Positions 36,184-45,286 are shown, counted from the first letter of the stretch. The stretch is DNA of 64,000 bases from an uncultured Lachnospiraceae bacterium (GCA_910578475.1 CAJTRK010000005.1:84302-148301), one strand, 5' to 3'. Notes: generated by a model from the letters alone, not told the origin. Made by a program: numbers and translations.

Positions 36184-36708
36184 ATGAAAGAAAATATTGC
36201 GGAGATTTCAGTGGAAAATGGTGAAAAAGCAATTTTTATCAGAAGGGGGCTGTTCAGAGGACATAGAAATATTGCATGGCATGAAGTGGAAAATTATTTA
36301 AAGAGTTTTGTAGGGAAAAGCTATCTTATTCCTGAATATGGAGATAGGATATTTATCGGCACTGATTTTCCGGATGAGTATACAGGAGCAACTTATACAA
36401 AAAAATTAAAGGGGACGCTTGCAAAGGCAAAAGCGAATGCGGCGCAGGCTGTACCCTAATTGCTGCAGATTGCCATAAACAAGCGTTTTAAAGAAAATTT
36501 GAAAGAAAAGCATTGCCAGGACGCAGGAAATGGCTGGTATCGATATGATACGAAGTTTGCATTGCCTGTTTATGGTGAAAATCAAGAGTTAGAACGACTC
36601 AATATATTTTATGCGGTGTTGCTGGTCAGACATTCATATAATGGAAAACGATATCTATATGATATCGTCAATATAAAAAAAGAAACAAGCAGGCCGCTTA
36701 AGCTGTAA
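36184..36708 (+). pseudogene. Nonsense-interrupted gene, family common in Lachnospiraceae mobile DNA
   Basis: Two halves in one frame (36184-36459 and 36460-36708) are separated only by a TAA stop at 36457. Read through, it is a single soluble protein of about 174 residues: FPDEYTGATYTKKLKG, KAKANAAQAVP-stop-LLQIAINKRFKEN, GWYRYDTKFALPVY, then GKRYLYDIVNIKKETSRPL. A Glu codon (GAA) at the stop is the natural reading. The region is richer in A+T than its neighbours, suggesting transfer. It may be related to BECR-fold nuclease-like domains of mobile elements; that is a guess. Confidence 0.7.
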
Positions 36709-36813
36709 AAGCCATACGGTTAGAAACTCGTTTCTTTATCTTTTATTCTAAAGAATCAGAAAGATTCTGTCAAGAAAAGTTTTTCCGGCTGATGGGTTAT
36801 TTGCCCCTGCCAT

Positions 36814-36980
36814 TTGACAACCTTCCATTCCCTGCTGTAAAATAAAGTATCTTAAATCAATGAATGAAAAAGGAAGCAGAATAAAATGAAGAACCTTCCA
36901 ATCTGATTCGGCAATTACAGAGAACTGTTATGCCGCCTGTGCCGCGGTCTTTAGACGAAAGACCGCGGCAGGGTGTTTTT
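36814..36980 (+). promoter_or_regulatory. Promoter, leader ORF and attenuator-like hairpin of the MFS gene
   Basis: TTGACA (36814-36819), 18-bp spacer, TAAAAT (36838-36843). A short ORF, MKNLPI (36886-36906), follows AAAAGGAAG. A 12-bp stem GCCGCGGTCTTT / AAAGACCGCGGC (36941-36969) is then followed by AGGGTGTTTTTGTG, before the MFS start at 37014. The order of promoter, leader peptide, terminator-like hairpin and efflux gene is that of ribosome-mediated attenuation. Confidence 0.6.
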
Positions 36981-37013
36981 GTGATACCGGAATACGGAAA
37001 GGAAGGTTTTATT

Positions 37014-37805
37014 ATGCAGAAAAAGAATATTTACCTGATGTATGCGATTTCCTGTTTACAGGGAATGGTATTTTACGGGCCGATTGCGACGCTGTACCGG
37101 CAGGCGCAGGGCGTATCGGTCTTTGAGATAACGCTGATAGAAAGCATTTCGCTCGTATTGTGTCTTGCACTGGAACTTCCGTGGGGCATTGTGGCGGACA
37201 AGATTGGTTATAAAAAGACGATGGTCTTTTGCTGTCTGCTTTACCTGATATCGAAAGTCATATTTTGGAGAGCGGAGGGTTTTCCCGCCTTTTTGCTGGA
37301 AAGGATTTTACTGAGTGTTGTAATGGCCGGATTATCGGGCGTGGATACGAGTATTTTATACCTGTCTTCCGCGAAAGAAAACAGCCAGAAAGTATTCGGC
37401 ATTTATAACGGACTCGGGACGGCGGGCCTGCTTCTGGCGGCTATGGTGTATTCCGTGGCAGTCGGTGCGGATTACCGGATTGCGGGATTTCTGACGGTTA
37501 TCAGTTATGGTGCGGCCGCGGCGGGCGGAATCATAATGCTCCGGACAGCGTTCGGGCTGTTCTCGCCTTTACAGACGAAGATGCAGAATGAACAAATCAT
37601 GAGCGCGGACCGGGCGACGGCGCTGAGCATTAACGCTGTTATCATTGACAGCGTTGGGGTCGGAACCAATCTTGTTTTCGGAGCGTTGGCGGAAAAGAAT
37701 CTGACGGCAGCGCTTTTGGCCGGGGCATGTCTGTGCGCTGTGGGACTTAAGTTTACGGAAAGCATGGGAAAAGCAAAAAGATTCTCCGGGGCGGATGCCG
37801 CCTGA
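37014..37805 (+). pseudogene. MFS transporter with internal in-frame deletion
   Basis: 263 residues from MQKKNIYLMYAISCL behind GGAAGG; full-length MFS proteins have about 390-400. Spans 1-6 are present (including the loop GIVADKIGYKKTM). After GAAAAGGIIML the sequence runs straight into RTAFGLFSPLQTKMQN and a final pair of spans, matching the region around spans 10-12. About 120 residues (spans 7-9) seem to be missing without loss of frame. It is probably non-functional, though the leader and frame are intact. Family: drug-efflux-like MFS. Confidence 0.65.
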
Positions 37806-37832
37806 GAAAAAGAATGGACGGGAGGCAGCAGA

Positions 37833-38507
37833 ATGTATCGAATACTAATCGTGGAGGACGACCCTGTTATTGAAGGACAGGTCGGCAGCCATCTGACCAA
37901 ATGGGGCTATGAAGTAAAAAGTGTTACGGATTTCAGCGATGTCCTGTCGGATGTGGTGGGATTTGAACCTCATCTTGTGCTGTTGGACATCGGACTTCCT
38001 TTTTACAATGGCTTTTACTGGTGCGGGGAAATCAGAAAAATATCGAAAGTGCCGATTCTTTTCCTGTCCTCGGCTTCCGATAATATGAATATTATTATGG
38101 CGGTAAACATGGGCGGGGACGATTTTGTAGCGAAACCTTTTGACCTGGAAGTGCTGGCGGCCAAAGTCCAGGCCGTCCTGCGCAGGACATATTCTTTTCA
38201 GGAAACATCTTCGCTATTGGAGCATGGCGGCGTAATTCTGAATCTGACAGACATGTCGTTTTTATACAAAGGAGAGAAATATGAATTGTCCAAAAACGAG
38301 TTCCGAATCCTTCAGATTTTGTTTGAGCATGCGGGAAATACCGTGACGAGAGAAGAAATCATGCGGCGTTTGTGGGACGACGAATGTTTTGTGGACGACA
38401 ACACCCTGACCGTCAATGTGAACCGTCTGCGGAAAGTGTTGGAAGGGGCGGGCTTACAGGATTTTATTCTGACGAAAAAAGGCGTCGGCTATCAACTGAA
38501 ATCGTAA
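37833..38507 (+). CDS. BceR-like response regulator
   Basis: A 224-residue OmpR-type regulator: ILIVEDDPVIEGQV, phospho-Asp in LVLLDIGLPFYNGFYW, FLSSASDN, DDFVAKPFDLEVL, and a C-terminal winged helix (LSKNEFRILQILFEH...TLTVNVNRLRKVLE). The GLPFYNGFYWC segment and the neighbouring ABC genes place it with BceR/BraR regulators that turn on peptide-antibiotic resistance transporters. Confidence 0.9.
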   Translation: MYRILIVEDDPVIEGQVGSHLTKWGYEVKSVTDFSDVLSDVVGFEPHLVLLDIGLPFYNGFYWCGEIRKISKVPILFLSSASDNMNIIMAVNMGGDDFVAKPFDLEVLAAKVQAVLRRTYSFQETSSLLEHGGVILNLTDMSFLYKGEKYELSKNEFRILQILFEHAGNTVTREEIMRRLWDDECFVDDNTLTVNVNRLRKVLEGAGLQDFILTKKGVGYQLKS

Positions 38508-38517
38508 GAGAAGAGGC

Positions 38518-39594
38518 ATGTTCATGAAAGATGGAAAACAGGAAGGCCGGATATTCCGGGCCTATATCAGAGAACATATCAGAGCGGTTATTTTATATGG
38601 AATGGCCGTCCTGATTTTGTATGGACTGGCAGCTCTTTATGATTATCGGGAAGTGTTTCGGAATATGTCTTACGGCGTGGTTCTGATTGTTTTCTTCGGG
38701 GCGGTTTACGGTGTCCGGGATTATCTGCGGTATCGCGGGAAATGTCTGGCTTTAAGAGAAAACCTTGAAAGAAGCGGTGAAAGGATGGCTCATCTGCCGG
38801 AACCGGATTCTTATATGGAATGCCTGTACCGGGAAATAACGGATGTTATAGAAACGGAAGAAAGAGACGCCCTGTCGGAATACGATGCGAAAAAGCAGGA
38901 CATGGCGGATTATTATACGATGTGGACCCATCAGATAAAGACGCCGATTGCAGCGCTGCGGCTTTTATTACAGGGGGAAAAACAGCAGCTCGAAGAGCTT
39001 TTCAAAATCGAGCAGTATGCGGAAATGGCGCTGCACTATGCGAGACTGGACAGTATTTCGTCGGATTTGCTGTTTCAGACGCAGGATGTCGCCGCAATAC
39101 TGCGGGCGGCAGTCAGGAAATATTCCATTTTGTTTATCGGAAGCGGCCTTTCTTTTGCGCTGGAAGAATTTTCTCTGCATGAAGTCACGGACGAAAAATG
39201 GCTTTCCTTCGTTTTTGAACAGATTTTGTCCAATGCGCTGAAATATACACAGGACGGGGCGATTCAAATCTACGGGCTGGACAGGCAGGGAGAAAAGACG
39301 CATGGAGAGGCGGCTTTTATCGTCATCGAAGACAGCGGAATCGGTATCAGGGAAGAAGACCTCCCGCGAATTTTCGAACGCGGTTTTACCGGACATAACG
39401 GACGGATGGATAAGCGTTCCACCGGAATCGGGCTTTATCTTTGCAGACAGATACTGGACAGACTTTCCCATACCATCCGGGTAGAATCCCGTATGGGACA
39501 GGGAACGAAAGTGATTGTCGGCTTTGCCCGGGAAGACTGGGGAGAAGGCATACAGCCTTCTGATACGAAAAACAGAAATGTGACAGGAATGTAA
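38518..39594 (+). CDS. BceS-like intramembrane-sensing histidine kinase
   Basis: A 358-residue protein with two close spans at the N-terminus (about 19-36 and 46-64) and almost no extracytoplasmic part, the mark of intramembrane-sensing kinases. Phospho-acceptor His138 in MWTHQIKTPIAALRLLLQ; HATPase motifs NALKYTQDG, DSGIGIREED and STGIGLYLCRQIL. In known Bce systems such kinases sense flux through the partner transporter, which lies downstream beyond repeat E2. Confidence 0.9.
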   Translation: MFMKDGKQEGRIFRAYIREHIRAVILYGMAVLILYGLAALYDYREVFRNMSYGVVLIVFFGAVYGVRDYLRYRGKCLALRENLERSGERMAHLPEPDSYMECLYREITDVIETEERDALSEYDAKKQDMADYYTMWTHQIKTPIAALRLLLQGEKQQLEELFKIEQYAEMALHYARLDSISSDLLFQTQDVAAILRAAVRKYSILFIGSGLSFALEEFSLHEVTDEKWLSFVFEQILSNALKYTQDGAIQIYGLDRQGEKTHGEAAFIVIEDSGIGIREEDLPRIFERGFTGHNGRMDKRSTGIGLYLCRQILDRLSHTIRVESRMGQGTKVIVGFAREDWGEGIQPSDTKNRNVTGM

Positions 39595-39670
39595 GTTTGG
39601 GGGAAGGAAATGTAAGCCGAATCGATGGCGGCGCATTTCCTTTTTCCGTTATGATATGGAAAATGGAAAC

Positions 39671-39887
39671 ATACGAAACGTCGGGGCGGGCAGGCAGAGA
39701 AAAAAGTTTCTGCTTCAAGGCGCGCTTCCGCTCCGTTACAGATAATTTACAAAGTAAATTTTCTGTTAATGTTTACGGTACTAAGGATTTTTCGCCGCAA
39801 ACGTCTCAAAATCCAAGTGCCGACGTTTTTAGAGGGCCTTTCAGCAGAAATCTTTTTTCTCTGCCTGCCCGCCCCGGCGTTTCGTAT
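39671..39887. repeat. Palindromic element E2
   Basis: 217 bp between the Bce-like kinase and ABC genes. The arms begin ATACGAAACGTCGGGGCGGG and end in the complement with few mismatches (~43 bp). The core includes GGCGCGCTTCCGCTCCGTTA, GGTACTAAG and GGGCCTTTCAGCAGA, related to E1 and E3, plus an internal AT-rich extra hairpin (ATTTACAAAGTAAAT). Confidence 0.8.
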
Positions 39888-39919
39888 TCCGGATATTGTG
39901 AGAGGAGTATGATGACAAA

Positions 39920-40723
39920 ATGGCGATATTGGAAGTTAAAAATGTGAAAAAGGTGTATACGACCCGATTCGGTTCGGTGAAGGTACAGGCGTTGAGCGAT
40001 GTGAATTTTTCGGTGGAAGAAGGGGAATATGTGGCGATTATGGGGGAGTCGGGGTCCGGGAAGACGACGCTTTTGAACATCCTCGCGTCGCTCGATAAAG
40101 CGACAAGCGGACAGGTGCTTTTGCGGGGGCAGAATGTTTCCGGCATCAGACAGAAGGAACTCTGTGCTTTCAGACGGGAACATCTTGGATTTGTTTTTCA
40201 GGAATTTAACCTGTTGGATTCGCTTTCTTTAAAAGATAACATTTTTCTGCCGATGGTGCTTTCGGGGAAAAGCTATGATGAGATGGAGCGGCGTCTTTTG
40301 CCGCTCGCCAGGAGGCTGTCCATCGACAGCGTGCTGGAAAAATATCCGTACGAAGTGTCAGGCGGGCAGAAACAGCGCGCGGCCGCCTGTCGGGCGTTGA
40401 TAACAAATCCGGATATCGTTCTTGCGGACGAACCGACGGGCGCATTGGATTCCAGAGCTTCCGGAAAGCTGCTCAGGCTGTTTGAAGAGGTCAATGCGGA
40501 AGGACAGACGATTTTGATGGTCACACACAGCATTCAGGCGGCAAGTTATGCGGGACGTGTTCTGTTTATCAAAGACGGCTGCGTATACCACCAGATTTAC
40601 CGGGGAAATCAGAGCAGCGACGATATGTACAGAATGATTTCGGATGCGTTGACGGTTCTTCAGACGGAAGTGCGGACTGACGCAGAGAGGCAGGATAGAA
40701 GGAAGGAGGGGGAACTGGTATGA
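39920..40723 (+). CDS. BceA-like ABC transporter ATP-binding protein
   Basis: A 267-residue ATPase of the MacB/BceA class. Walker A GESGSGKTTLL, Q-loop FVFQEFNLLD, signature VSGGQKQRAA, Walker B DIVLADEPTGALDS and switch His in VTHSIQAA. It overlaps the permease gene by 4 bp. The pair is expected to shield cell-wall precursor targets from bacitracin- or lantibiotic-like peptides. The specific peptide cannot be read from sequence. AGAGGAG lies 13 bases upstream of the start. Confidence 0.93.
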   Translation: MAILEVKNVKKVYTTRFGSVKVQALSDVNFSVEEGEYVAIMGESGSGKTTLLNILASLDKATSGQVLLRGQNVSGIRQKELCAFRREHLGFVFQEFNLLDSLSLKDNIFLPMVLSGKSYDEMERRLLPLARRLSIDSVLEKYPYEVSGGQKQRAAACRALITNPDIVLADEPTGALDSRASGKLLRLFEEVNAEGQTILMVTHSIQAASYAGRVLFIKDGCVYHQIYRGNQSSDDMYRMISDALTVLQTEVRTDAERQDRRKEGELV

Positions 40724-42717
40724 AAAAAAGAGCGCTTATGCCCAAAATGGCGGTAAAGGGAATTGTATCGAACGGAATCGTATATTATCCATATATAGCA
40801 GCTGTTATTTTTGCGGCATTTACTCATTTCGTTTTTTCCTCCATTTTGCATAATGATTTGATGGAGATTCTGCCTCATAAGGCATATGCATGGCTGATTT
40901 TGGAGATAGGAAAGGGTCTCCTGCAATTCATTTTGTTTTTCTTTCTGCTTTATGCAAACAGCTTTGTCATGAAAAGGCGTAAGAAGGAGGTTGGTCTTTA
41001 CAGCCTTCTCGGTCTGGAGAAAAAGCATATCGGCGTCATGCTTTTCCTGGAAAACTGTATCATTTATGTCGTGACGATGGCGGGAGGCATTCTGCTAGGA
41101 CTTGTTTTATCCAAACTGCTGTTTCTGCTGCTGCTTCGGTTGAGCAGCATTTCATTGGATGTGGAATTTGTTTTTACAAAAGAGGCGTTTGGGGAAACGA
41201 TGCTTTATTTTTTGATAGTTTTTTTGTTTCTTTTTTGTAATCAGCTGTGGGAAGTCGGAAAAGCCCGTCCGGTGGATTTAATGAGCGGGAGCCGGAAGGG
41301 GGAAAAAGAACCCCGGCTGCTCGCTGTGTGGTCCCTGCTTGGCGTTGCGGCCCTGTTTTTCGGATATCGGGCATCCATCCTGTCCCGTGCGGACAGCATG
41401 ATTCTGACTAATTTCGCCATTGCCGTCTTTCTGGTGGTTCTCGGAACGTACCTTCTTTTTACGTCAGGAAGCGTGTTTTTCCTGAAAAGCATCCGGAGGA
41501 ACAAAAAGGTGTACTATAAAACGGGGAATTTTATCACGATTTCCGGCATGTATTATCGGATGAAAAAGAGTGCGGCAGGACTTGTCAATATCTGCATTTT
41601 TTCCACGATGGTAATCATTACGCTGACCTGTACCATTACGTTATACAGCGGAATGGACGGAATGACAGAGTTTATCTGCCCCTATGATATGGAACTGGAG
41701 CTGGACGAAGGAAAAATGACGGCGGAGAAGCTTTGGCCGAAACTGAATGAGCTGTCGGCAAAATACGGCCTGACGGTGGAACGTGCCGATGTATATGATT
41801 CGATTTCCCTCTCCTGTTCTCTGGAAGACGGCTGTTTCGGGCTAAAAAAAGAAGATGAGAGACAAAACTGCGGCGTTATACTTATGACCCTTGCGGCGTA
41901 TGAAGAATTGAGCGGTGAACAGGAACCGCTTCTGGAAAGCGAAGCGTTGATGTACACGGAGAGAGCCGATTTTGGCCGTGAGACTTTTCAGTTTATGGGA
42001 ATAGACGCTGTGGTCAAAAAAGAATTACAGGTGTTATATCCTTATCCGAAGGCGGAAGAGAACTGGAAAGGGCGATATATTATTATCGTGCGCGACAGCG
42101 CGGAAAGAGACCGGTATGTCAGAGCCTGGGCTGAGAAAAACGGCGTAGAAGATATGGAAGCTTTTCTGCGCAGCGGCAGATGCAGGGTTGGCATTTTGCT
42201 GGAGGGAGAAGAGGAAGAAAAAGAGCTTTTTGTAAAGGAACTTATGGACTGGGGATGGAAGCAGGACGGGATTCGCGACGAAAAAAACGGCCTGGAAGAA
42301 AAGGGGGAACTTCGTTCCATGTATGGAGGACTGCTGTTCATCGGGGTAATCTTCGGATTGGATTTTTTCCTGTGTCTGCTCATTATCATGTATTATAAAC
42401 AGATTTCGGAAGGATACGAGGATATGCAGAATTATACAATTATGCAGAAAGTCGGCATGAGCGGAGAAGAAATAAAAAGTACGGTTCATAAACAGATTCT
42501 TTTCGTTTTCGGACTGCCGCTGCTTGGTGCGTTCGCGCATACATTTGTCGGCATGTTCATGGTGAAGTGGCTGCTGGTGCTGATTGACCTGTTTGATATC
42601 GGCCTTCTGCACAGATGCGCGCTGCTTGTTTCCACGGTCTTTATGCTGCTTTATGCCGCGAGCTACTTTAAGACTGCCAAAACCTATTACCGGATTGTAA
42701 ACCGTACGGCTTCGTGA
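40720..42717 (+). CDS. BceB-like FtsX-family ABC permease
   Basis: A 665-residue protein of BceB size with about ten spans. There are four near residues 20-180 (first HFVFSSILHNDLMEI region; KEVGLYSLLGLEKKHIGVM is the FtsX coupling loop). A large extracytoplasmic domain (about 320-530) follows, then a final FtsX group (GLLFIGVIFGLDFFLCLLII onwards, with MQKVGMSGEEIKSTVHKQ as the second coupling loop). It overlaps the ATPase gene by 4 bp. Confidence 0.92.
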   Translation: MKKRALMPKMAVKGIVSNGIVYYPYIAAVIFAAFTHFVFSSILHNDLMEILPHKAYAWLILEIGKGLLQFILFFFLLYANSFVMKRRKKEVGLYSLLGLEKKHIGVMLFLENCIIYVVTMAGGILLGLVLSKLLFLLLLRLSSISLDVEFVFTKEAFGETMLYFLIVFLFLFCNQLWEVGKARPVDLMSGSRKGEKEPRLLAVWSLLGVAALFFGYRASILSRADSMILTNFAIAVFLVVLGTYLLFTSGSVFFLKSIRRNKKVYYKTGNFITISGMYYRMKKSAAGLVNICIFSTMVIITLTCTITLYSGMDGMTEFICPYDMELELDEGKMTAEKLWPKLNELSAKYGLTVERADVYDSISLSCSLEDGCFGLKKEDERQNCGVILMTLAAYEELSGEQEPLLESEALMYTERADFGRETFQFMGIDAVVKKELQVLYPYPKAEENWKGRYIIIVRDSAERDRYVRAWAEKNGVEDMEAFLRSGRCRVGILLEGEEEEKELFVKELMDWGWKQDGIRDEKNGLEEKGELRSMYGGLLFIGVIFGLDFFLCLLIIMYYKQISEGYEDMQNYTIMQKVGMSGEEIKSTVHKQILFVFGLPLLGAFAHTFVGMFMVKWLLVLIDLFDIGLLHRCALLVSTVFMLLYAASYFKTAKTYYRIVNRTAS

Positions 42718-42869
42718 GAAAATGAGTAACAGTTCAGCCTTCGGCTTCTCTGTCACGAAAATGCCGAATATTGCACTGGTCAAAACAACGTTCAGATAGT
42801 ATAATAATACAGGAAGTATTCATTCGTATTTGAGATTTGCCATGGAGAATCGTGCCGCGGAGGGCCGGA

Positions 42870-43853
42870 ATGCAGAAATTAAATGAAGAATTGAAGTCCG
42901 GGCAGCTGAAACAGGTTTACCTGCTGTATGGGGAAGAGGACTATCTGCGCAGACAGTACCGGGATAAACTGAAGAATGCCCTGATGGGTGACGGCGATTC
43001 CATGAACTGCCATTATTTTGAGGGAAAAGACATTCGGGTCGGAGAAGTTATTGACCTTGCGGAGACACTTCCTTTTCTGGCTGAAAGACGTGTAATTATC
43101 GTAGAGAACAGCGGTCTTTTTAAGAAAGGCGGGGAGCAGCTTGCGGAATATTTGAAAGAACCTTCCGAAACTTCCTTTTTTGTATTTGCGGAAAAAGAAA
43201 TCGACAAGCGGAGCAAACTGTTCAAATCCGTATCGGCAAAAGGACGTGCCGTCGAATTTAAACCGCAGGATGAGGCCATTTTGAAACGCTGGATTCTTGG
43301 GATTCTGAAAAAAGAGAACAAGAAAATTACGGAGCGGGATTTGGATTTTTTTCTGGATAAAACCGGAAGCGGCATGGAAAATATCAGTAAGGAACTGGAA
43401 AAACTGGTCTGTTATTGTATGGACAGGGAAGCCGTCACGGGCGGAGATATCGAAGCGGTCTGCACAAGACAGATTAATAACCAGATTTTCGATATGATGA
43501 ATGCCATTGCGGAGAAAAGACAGAAAGAGGCGATGAACCTGTACTACGACCTGCTGACGCTGAAGGAACCGCCGATGCGGATACTTTTTCTGCTGGCGAG
43601 ACAGTTTAATCTGCTTTTACAGGTCAGAGAACTGAAGAAAAAGGGATATCCGGTCAAAACGATTGGCGAGGCCGTCGGGCTTCCCGGGTTTATAGCCGGA
43701 AAATACGTCAGTCAGGCGGCAAAATTTTCCACAAAGGCGCTCCGTCAGGCGGTTACGGATTGTGTGGAAGCGGAAGAGGCCGTCAAAACGGGGAAAATGA
43801 ATGATGTGCTGAGCGTGGAGCTTTTGCTCATCCGGTACAGCGGTGCAATATAA
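42870..43853 (+). CDS. holA: DNA polymerase III delta subunit
   Basis: A 327-residue protein from MQKLNEELKSGQLKQVYLLYG behind GGAGGG; an upstream in-frame ATG at 42837 is unlikely. HolA is the clamp-loader subunit that opens the sliding clamp. YGEEDYLRRQYRDKLKNAL, LPFLAERRVIIVENSGLFK and the C-terminal LARQFNLLLQVRELKKKGY / GKMNDVLSVELLLIRY segments are typical of Firmicute HolA. It is preceded at a distance by comEC, its usual neighbour in this group. Its stop codon is the first base triplet of an 11-bp target duplication. Confidence 0.93.
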   Translation: MQKLNEELKSGQLKQVYLLYGEEDYLRRQYRDKLKNALMGDGDSMNCHYFEGKDIRVGEVIDLAETLPFLAERRVIIVENSGLFKKGGEQLAEYLKEPSETSFFVFAEKEIDKRSKLFKSVSAKGRAVEFKPQDEAILKRWILGILKKENKKITERDLDFFLDKTGSGMENISKELEKLVCYCMDREAVTGGDIEAVCTRQINNQIFDMMNAIAEKRQKEAMNLYYDLLTLKEPPMRILFLLARQFNLLLQVRELKKKGYPVKTIGEAVGLPGFIAGKYVSQAAKFSTKALRQAVTDCVEAEEAVKTGKMNDVLSVELLLIRYSGAI

Positions 43854-44174
43854 AGATACGGATGTCAAAAGGCGACTCACGGAATGGGACATGGCAGATT
43901 GCACAAGATGTTCCTTCGTACCCGATTTCGTCGAATGGATTTTCTAAGGATTCCGGCAAGAACAGTGAATCATGGACGAAACCGCCCGCTATTCGCCATC
44001 CGGGCTCAAAGCGGGTTTTTCGGAACATCCCTGTTCCGAAATTTCTGTCTCGGAAATGGAATCCAAAGAAAATCCGAATCGACTTCACAGGGCAGCTTCA
44101 GGAACGTCTTGTGCAATCTGCCCGAATCATTTCTGTAAAGAGCCTTTTGACACTCGAATCCTGTAAAGATACGG
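43851..44174. mobile_element. 302-bp MITE-like insertion with 11-bp target duplication
   Basis: Direct repeats TAAAGATACGG at 43851-43861 and 44164-44174 flank a 302-bp segment (43862-44163) with imperfect terminal inverted repeats. The left begins ATGTCAAAAGGC and contains GCAGATTGCACAAGATGTTC. The right ends in the complements GAACGTCTTGTGCAATCTGC and GCCTTTTGACA. The short ORFs inside are not conserved-looking, so no transposase is encoded. Confidence 0.75.
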
Positions 44175-44190
44175 TAAGAGGGGGAAAAAC

Positions 44191-44694
44191 ATGTTAAGCA
44201 TTATTTGGTCAATCATCATATGTTGTATCGTATACAGGCTGGTGAAACAGCAGAAAAATTCGAGCGGCGGAAAAAACGGAACGGGAGGCCATCCCGTGAT
44301 AAATACGACGCCGGTCCGGCATCGGGAACAGCGGAATGTAAGGCCTGTAAATCAACAGCTGAACCGTTCGGCGAACAATCAGACGAAAGTTTCTGCTCCG
44401 CAAAGGCAGATGAACATAGAACAGCAGGAGGATGAGGAAATCTCCACGATGGAGTATCTGGAAGAAAAAGCGAGGCAGGATGCGGCGGAACATGCGCGGG
44501 ATAAATGGGAGGAAAACATGCGGCTGCATCAGAATTACGGCGGTCTTCGTGTGGCGGAAAGGCTTTTTGACGGAGATACGGTTCCCGGCGGAAAAAAATG
44601 CAGCGTTTGTGAATACTGTGGCGCGGAAAACCTGATTCCGATGATACCGCGGGAACGTTACAGCTGTTATTTTTGCAGAGAACCGTTACGATAG
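44191..44694 (+). CDS. Membrane-anchored protein with C-terminal zinc ribbon
   Basis: A 167-residue protein. One short N-terminal span (MLSIIWSIIICCIVYRLV), a long polar low-complexity linker rich in Asn/Gln/Arg, a charged helix (MEYLEEKARQDAAEHARDKW), then a zinc-ribbon-like end with CEYCGAENLIP and CYFCREPL. It may be a membrane-tethered nucleic-acid or protein binder. AGAGGGGG precedes the start. I do not recognise a named family. The MITE-like element sits just upstream. Confidence 0.6.
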   Translation: MLSIIWSIIICCIVYRLVKQQKNSSGGKNGTGGHPVINTTPVRHREQRNVRPVNQQLNRSANNQTKVSAPQRQMNIEQQEDEEISTMEYLEEKARQDAAEHARDKWEENMRLHQNYGGLRVAERLFDGDTVPGGKKCSVCEYCGAENLIPMIPRERYSCYFCREPLR

Positions 44695-44755
44695 ATGGAA
44701 TAAAAGAAGGGGAAACATGGCATCTGCGCATGGCGGACGACGTGCGGGAAAATGT

Positions 44756-44787
44756 GCAGGTTATGGAAAGGGATGGTGATTGCGATG
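44756..44787 (+). promoter_or_regulatory. Shared start-codon leader, copy G (hypothetical gene)
   Basis: GCAGGTTATGGAAAGGG, ATGGTGATT, GCG, with ATG at 44785. It is the more divergent sub-type shared with copy E (TATGGAAAGG in place of GAGAGAAAGG). Confidence 0.6.
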
Positions 44788-45087
44788 AAATGTATCAGAG
44801 CGGCGATTGAGGCAGAAGTGGAGAAATACGAGGTCGGAAAAGGGCTGGAGGATGGTTTTGAACTGATGGCGGATGTCATTACAAAGGGATGGATTGTAAC
44901 GGACAGTCTCGTTCAGGTTCAGAAAGAGAACGGCAGCATCGTATGTCCTTATATTGTACACCGCAGAGGCCGTACTTTTATCGGGGAAGGCGATTACATC
45001 ATAACGGACAGCGACGGAACGAAGCATGTATGCGGCGCTGATAAAATTTTCAGGCGTTATCAGATTGTGGAAGACGATTCCAATTAG
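44785..45087 (+). CDS. Small hypothetical protein with phage-like GDYIIT domain
   Basis: A 100-residue soluble protein. The second half, IVHRRGRTFIGEGDYIIT then GTKHVCGADKIFRRYQIVED, resembles the short beta domain (GDYI...DG...HVC..D.F...Y) found in many phage and Firmicute small proteins. No catalytic motif. An upstream in-frame ATG at 44773 lies within the shared leader. A hairpin terminator follows. Confidence 0.6.
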   Translation: MKCIRAAIEAEVEKYEVGKGLEDGFELMADVITKGWIVTDSLVQVQKENGSIVCPYIVHRRGRTFIGEGDYIITDSDGTKHVCGADKIFRRYQIVEDDSN

Positions 45088-45142
45088 AAGCAGCCCATCG
45101 GATAACGGCAATTTGAAATATGCAAGCGATGCCTGGAGAAAG

Positions 45143-45179
45143 GCAGACCTGTGAGAAAATCACGGTCTGTCTTTTTTTA
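45143..45179 (+). terminator. Rho-independent terminator
   Basis: Stem GCAGACCTGTGA / TCACGGTCTGTC with a GAAAA loop and one mismatch, followed by a TTTTTTT tract. Confidence 0.8.
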
Positions 45180-45238
45180 TGCAAAAAAATCAAAGTACCG
45201 TTTATCGTACAGTGTATCTGGTATCATAAAATCAGGTA

Positions 45239-45286
45239 TTGAAAAATTCGAACATTTGTTTTATTATATAAATAGAACAAATGTTC
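45239..45286 (+). promoter_or_regulatory. SOS-type promoter with two LexA-like boxes
   Basis: TTGAAA (45239-45244), 17-bp spacer, TATTAT (45262-45267). Box 1, CGAACATTTGTT (45249-45260), fills the spacer; box 2, GAACAAATGTTC (45275-45286), is a perfect palindrome just after the -10. Both match the Gram-positive LexA pattern GAAC-N4-GTTY, and together they form an 11-bp perfect inverted repeat around the -10. Confidence 0.75.

Noticed and set aside
36184..36708. Two separate small genes
   Set aside because: Both halves are in the same frame, separated only by one stop codon, and read as one protein; treated as a nonsense-interrupted gene.
38518..38530. Eighth copy of the shared start-codon leader (GAGGCATGTTCATG)
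   Set aside because: Only the last few bases match; the GCAGGCTGAGAG part is absent.
43862..44197. Overlapping short ORFs downstream of holA
   Set aside because: They fall inside the palindromic insertion, differ by frame, and lack start signals; the DNA is better read as a MITE-like element.
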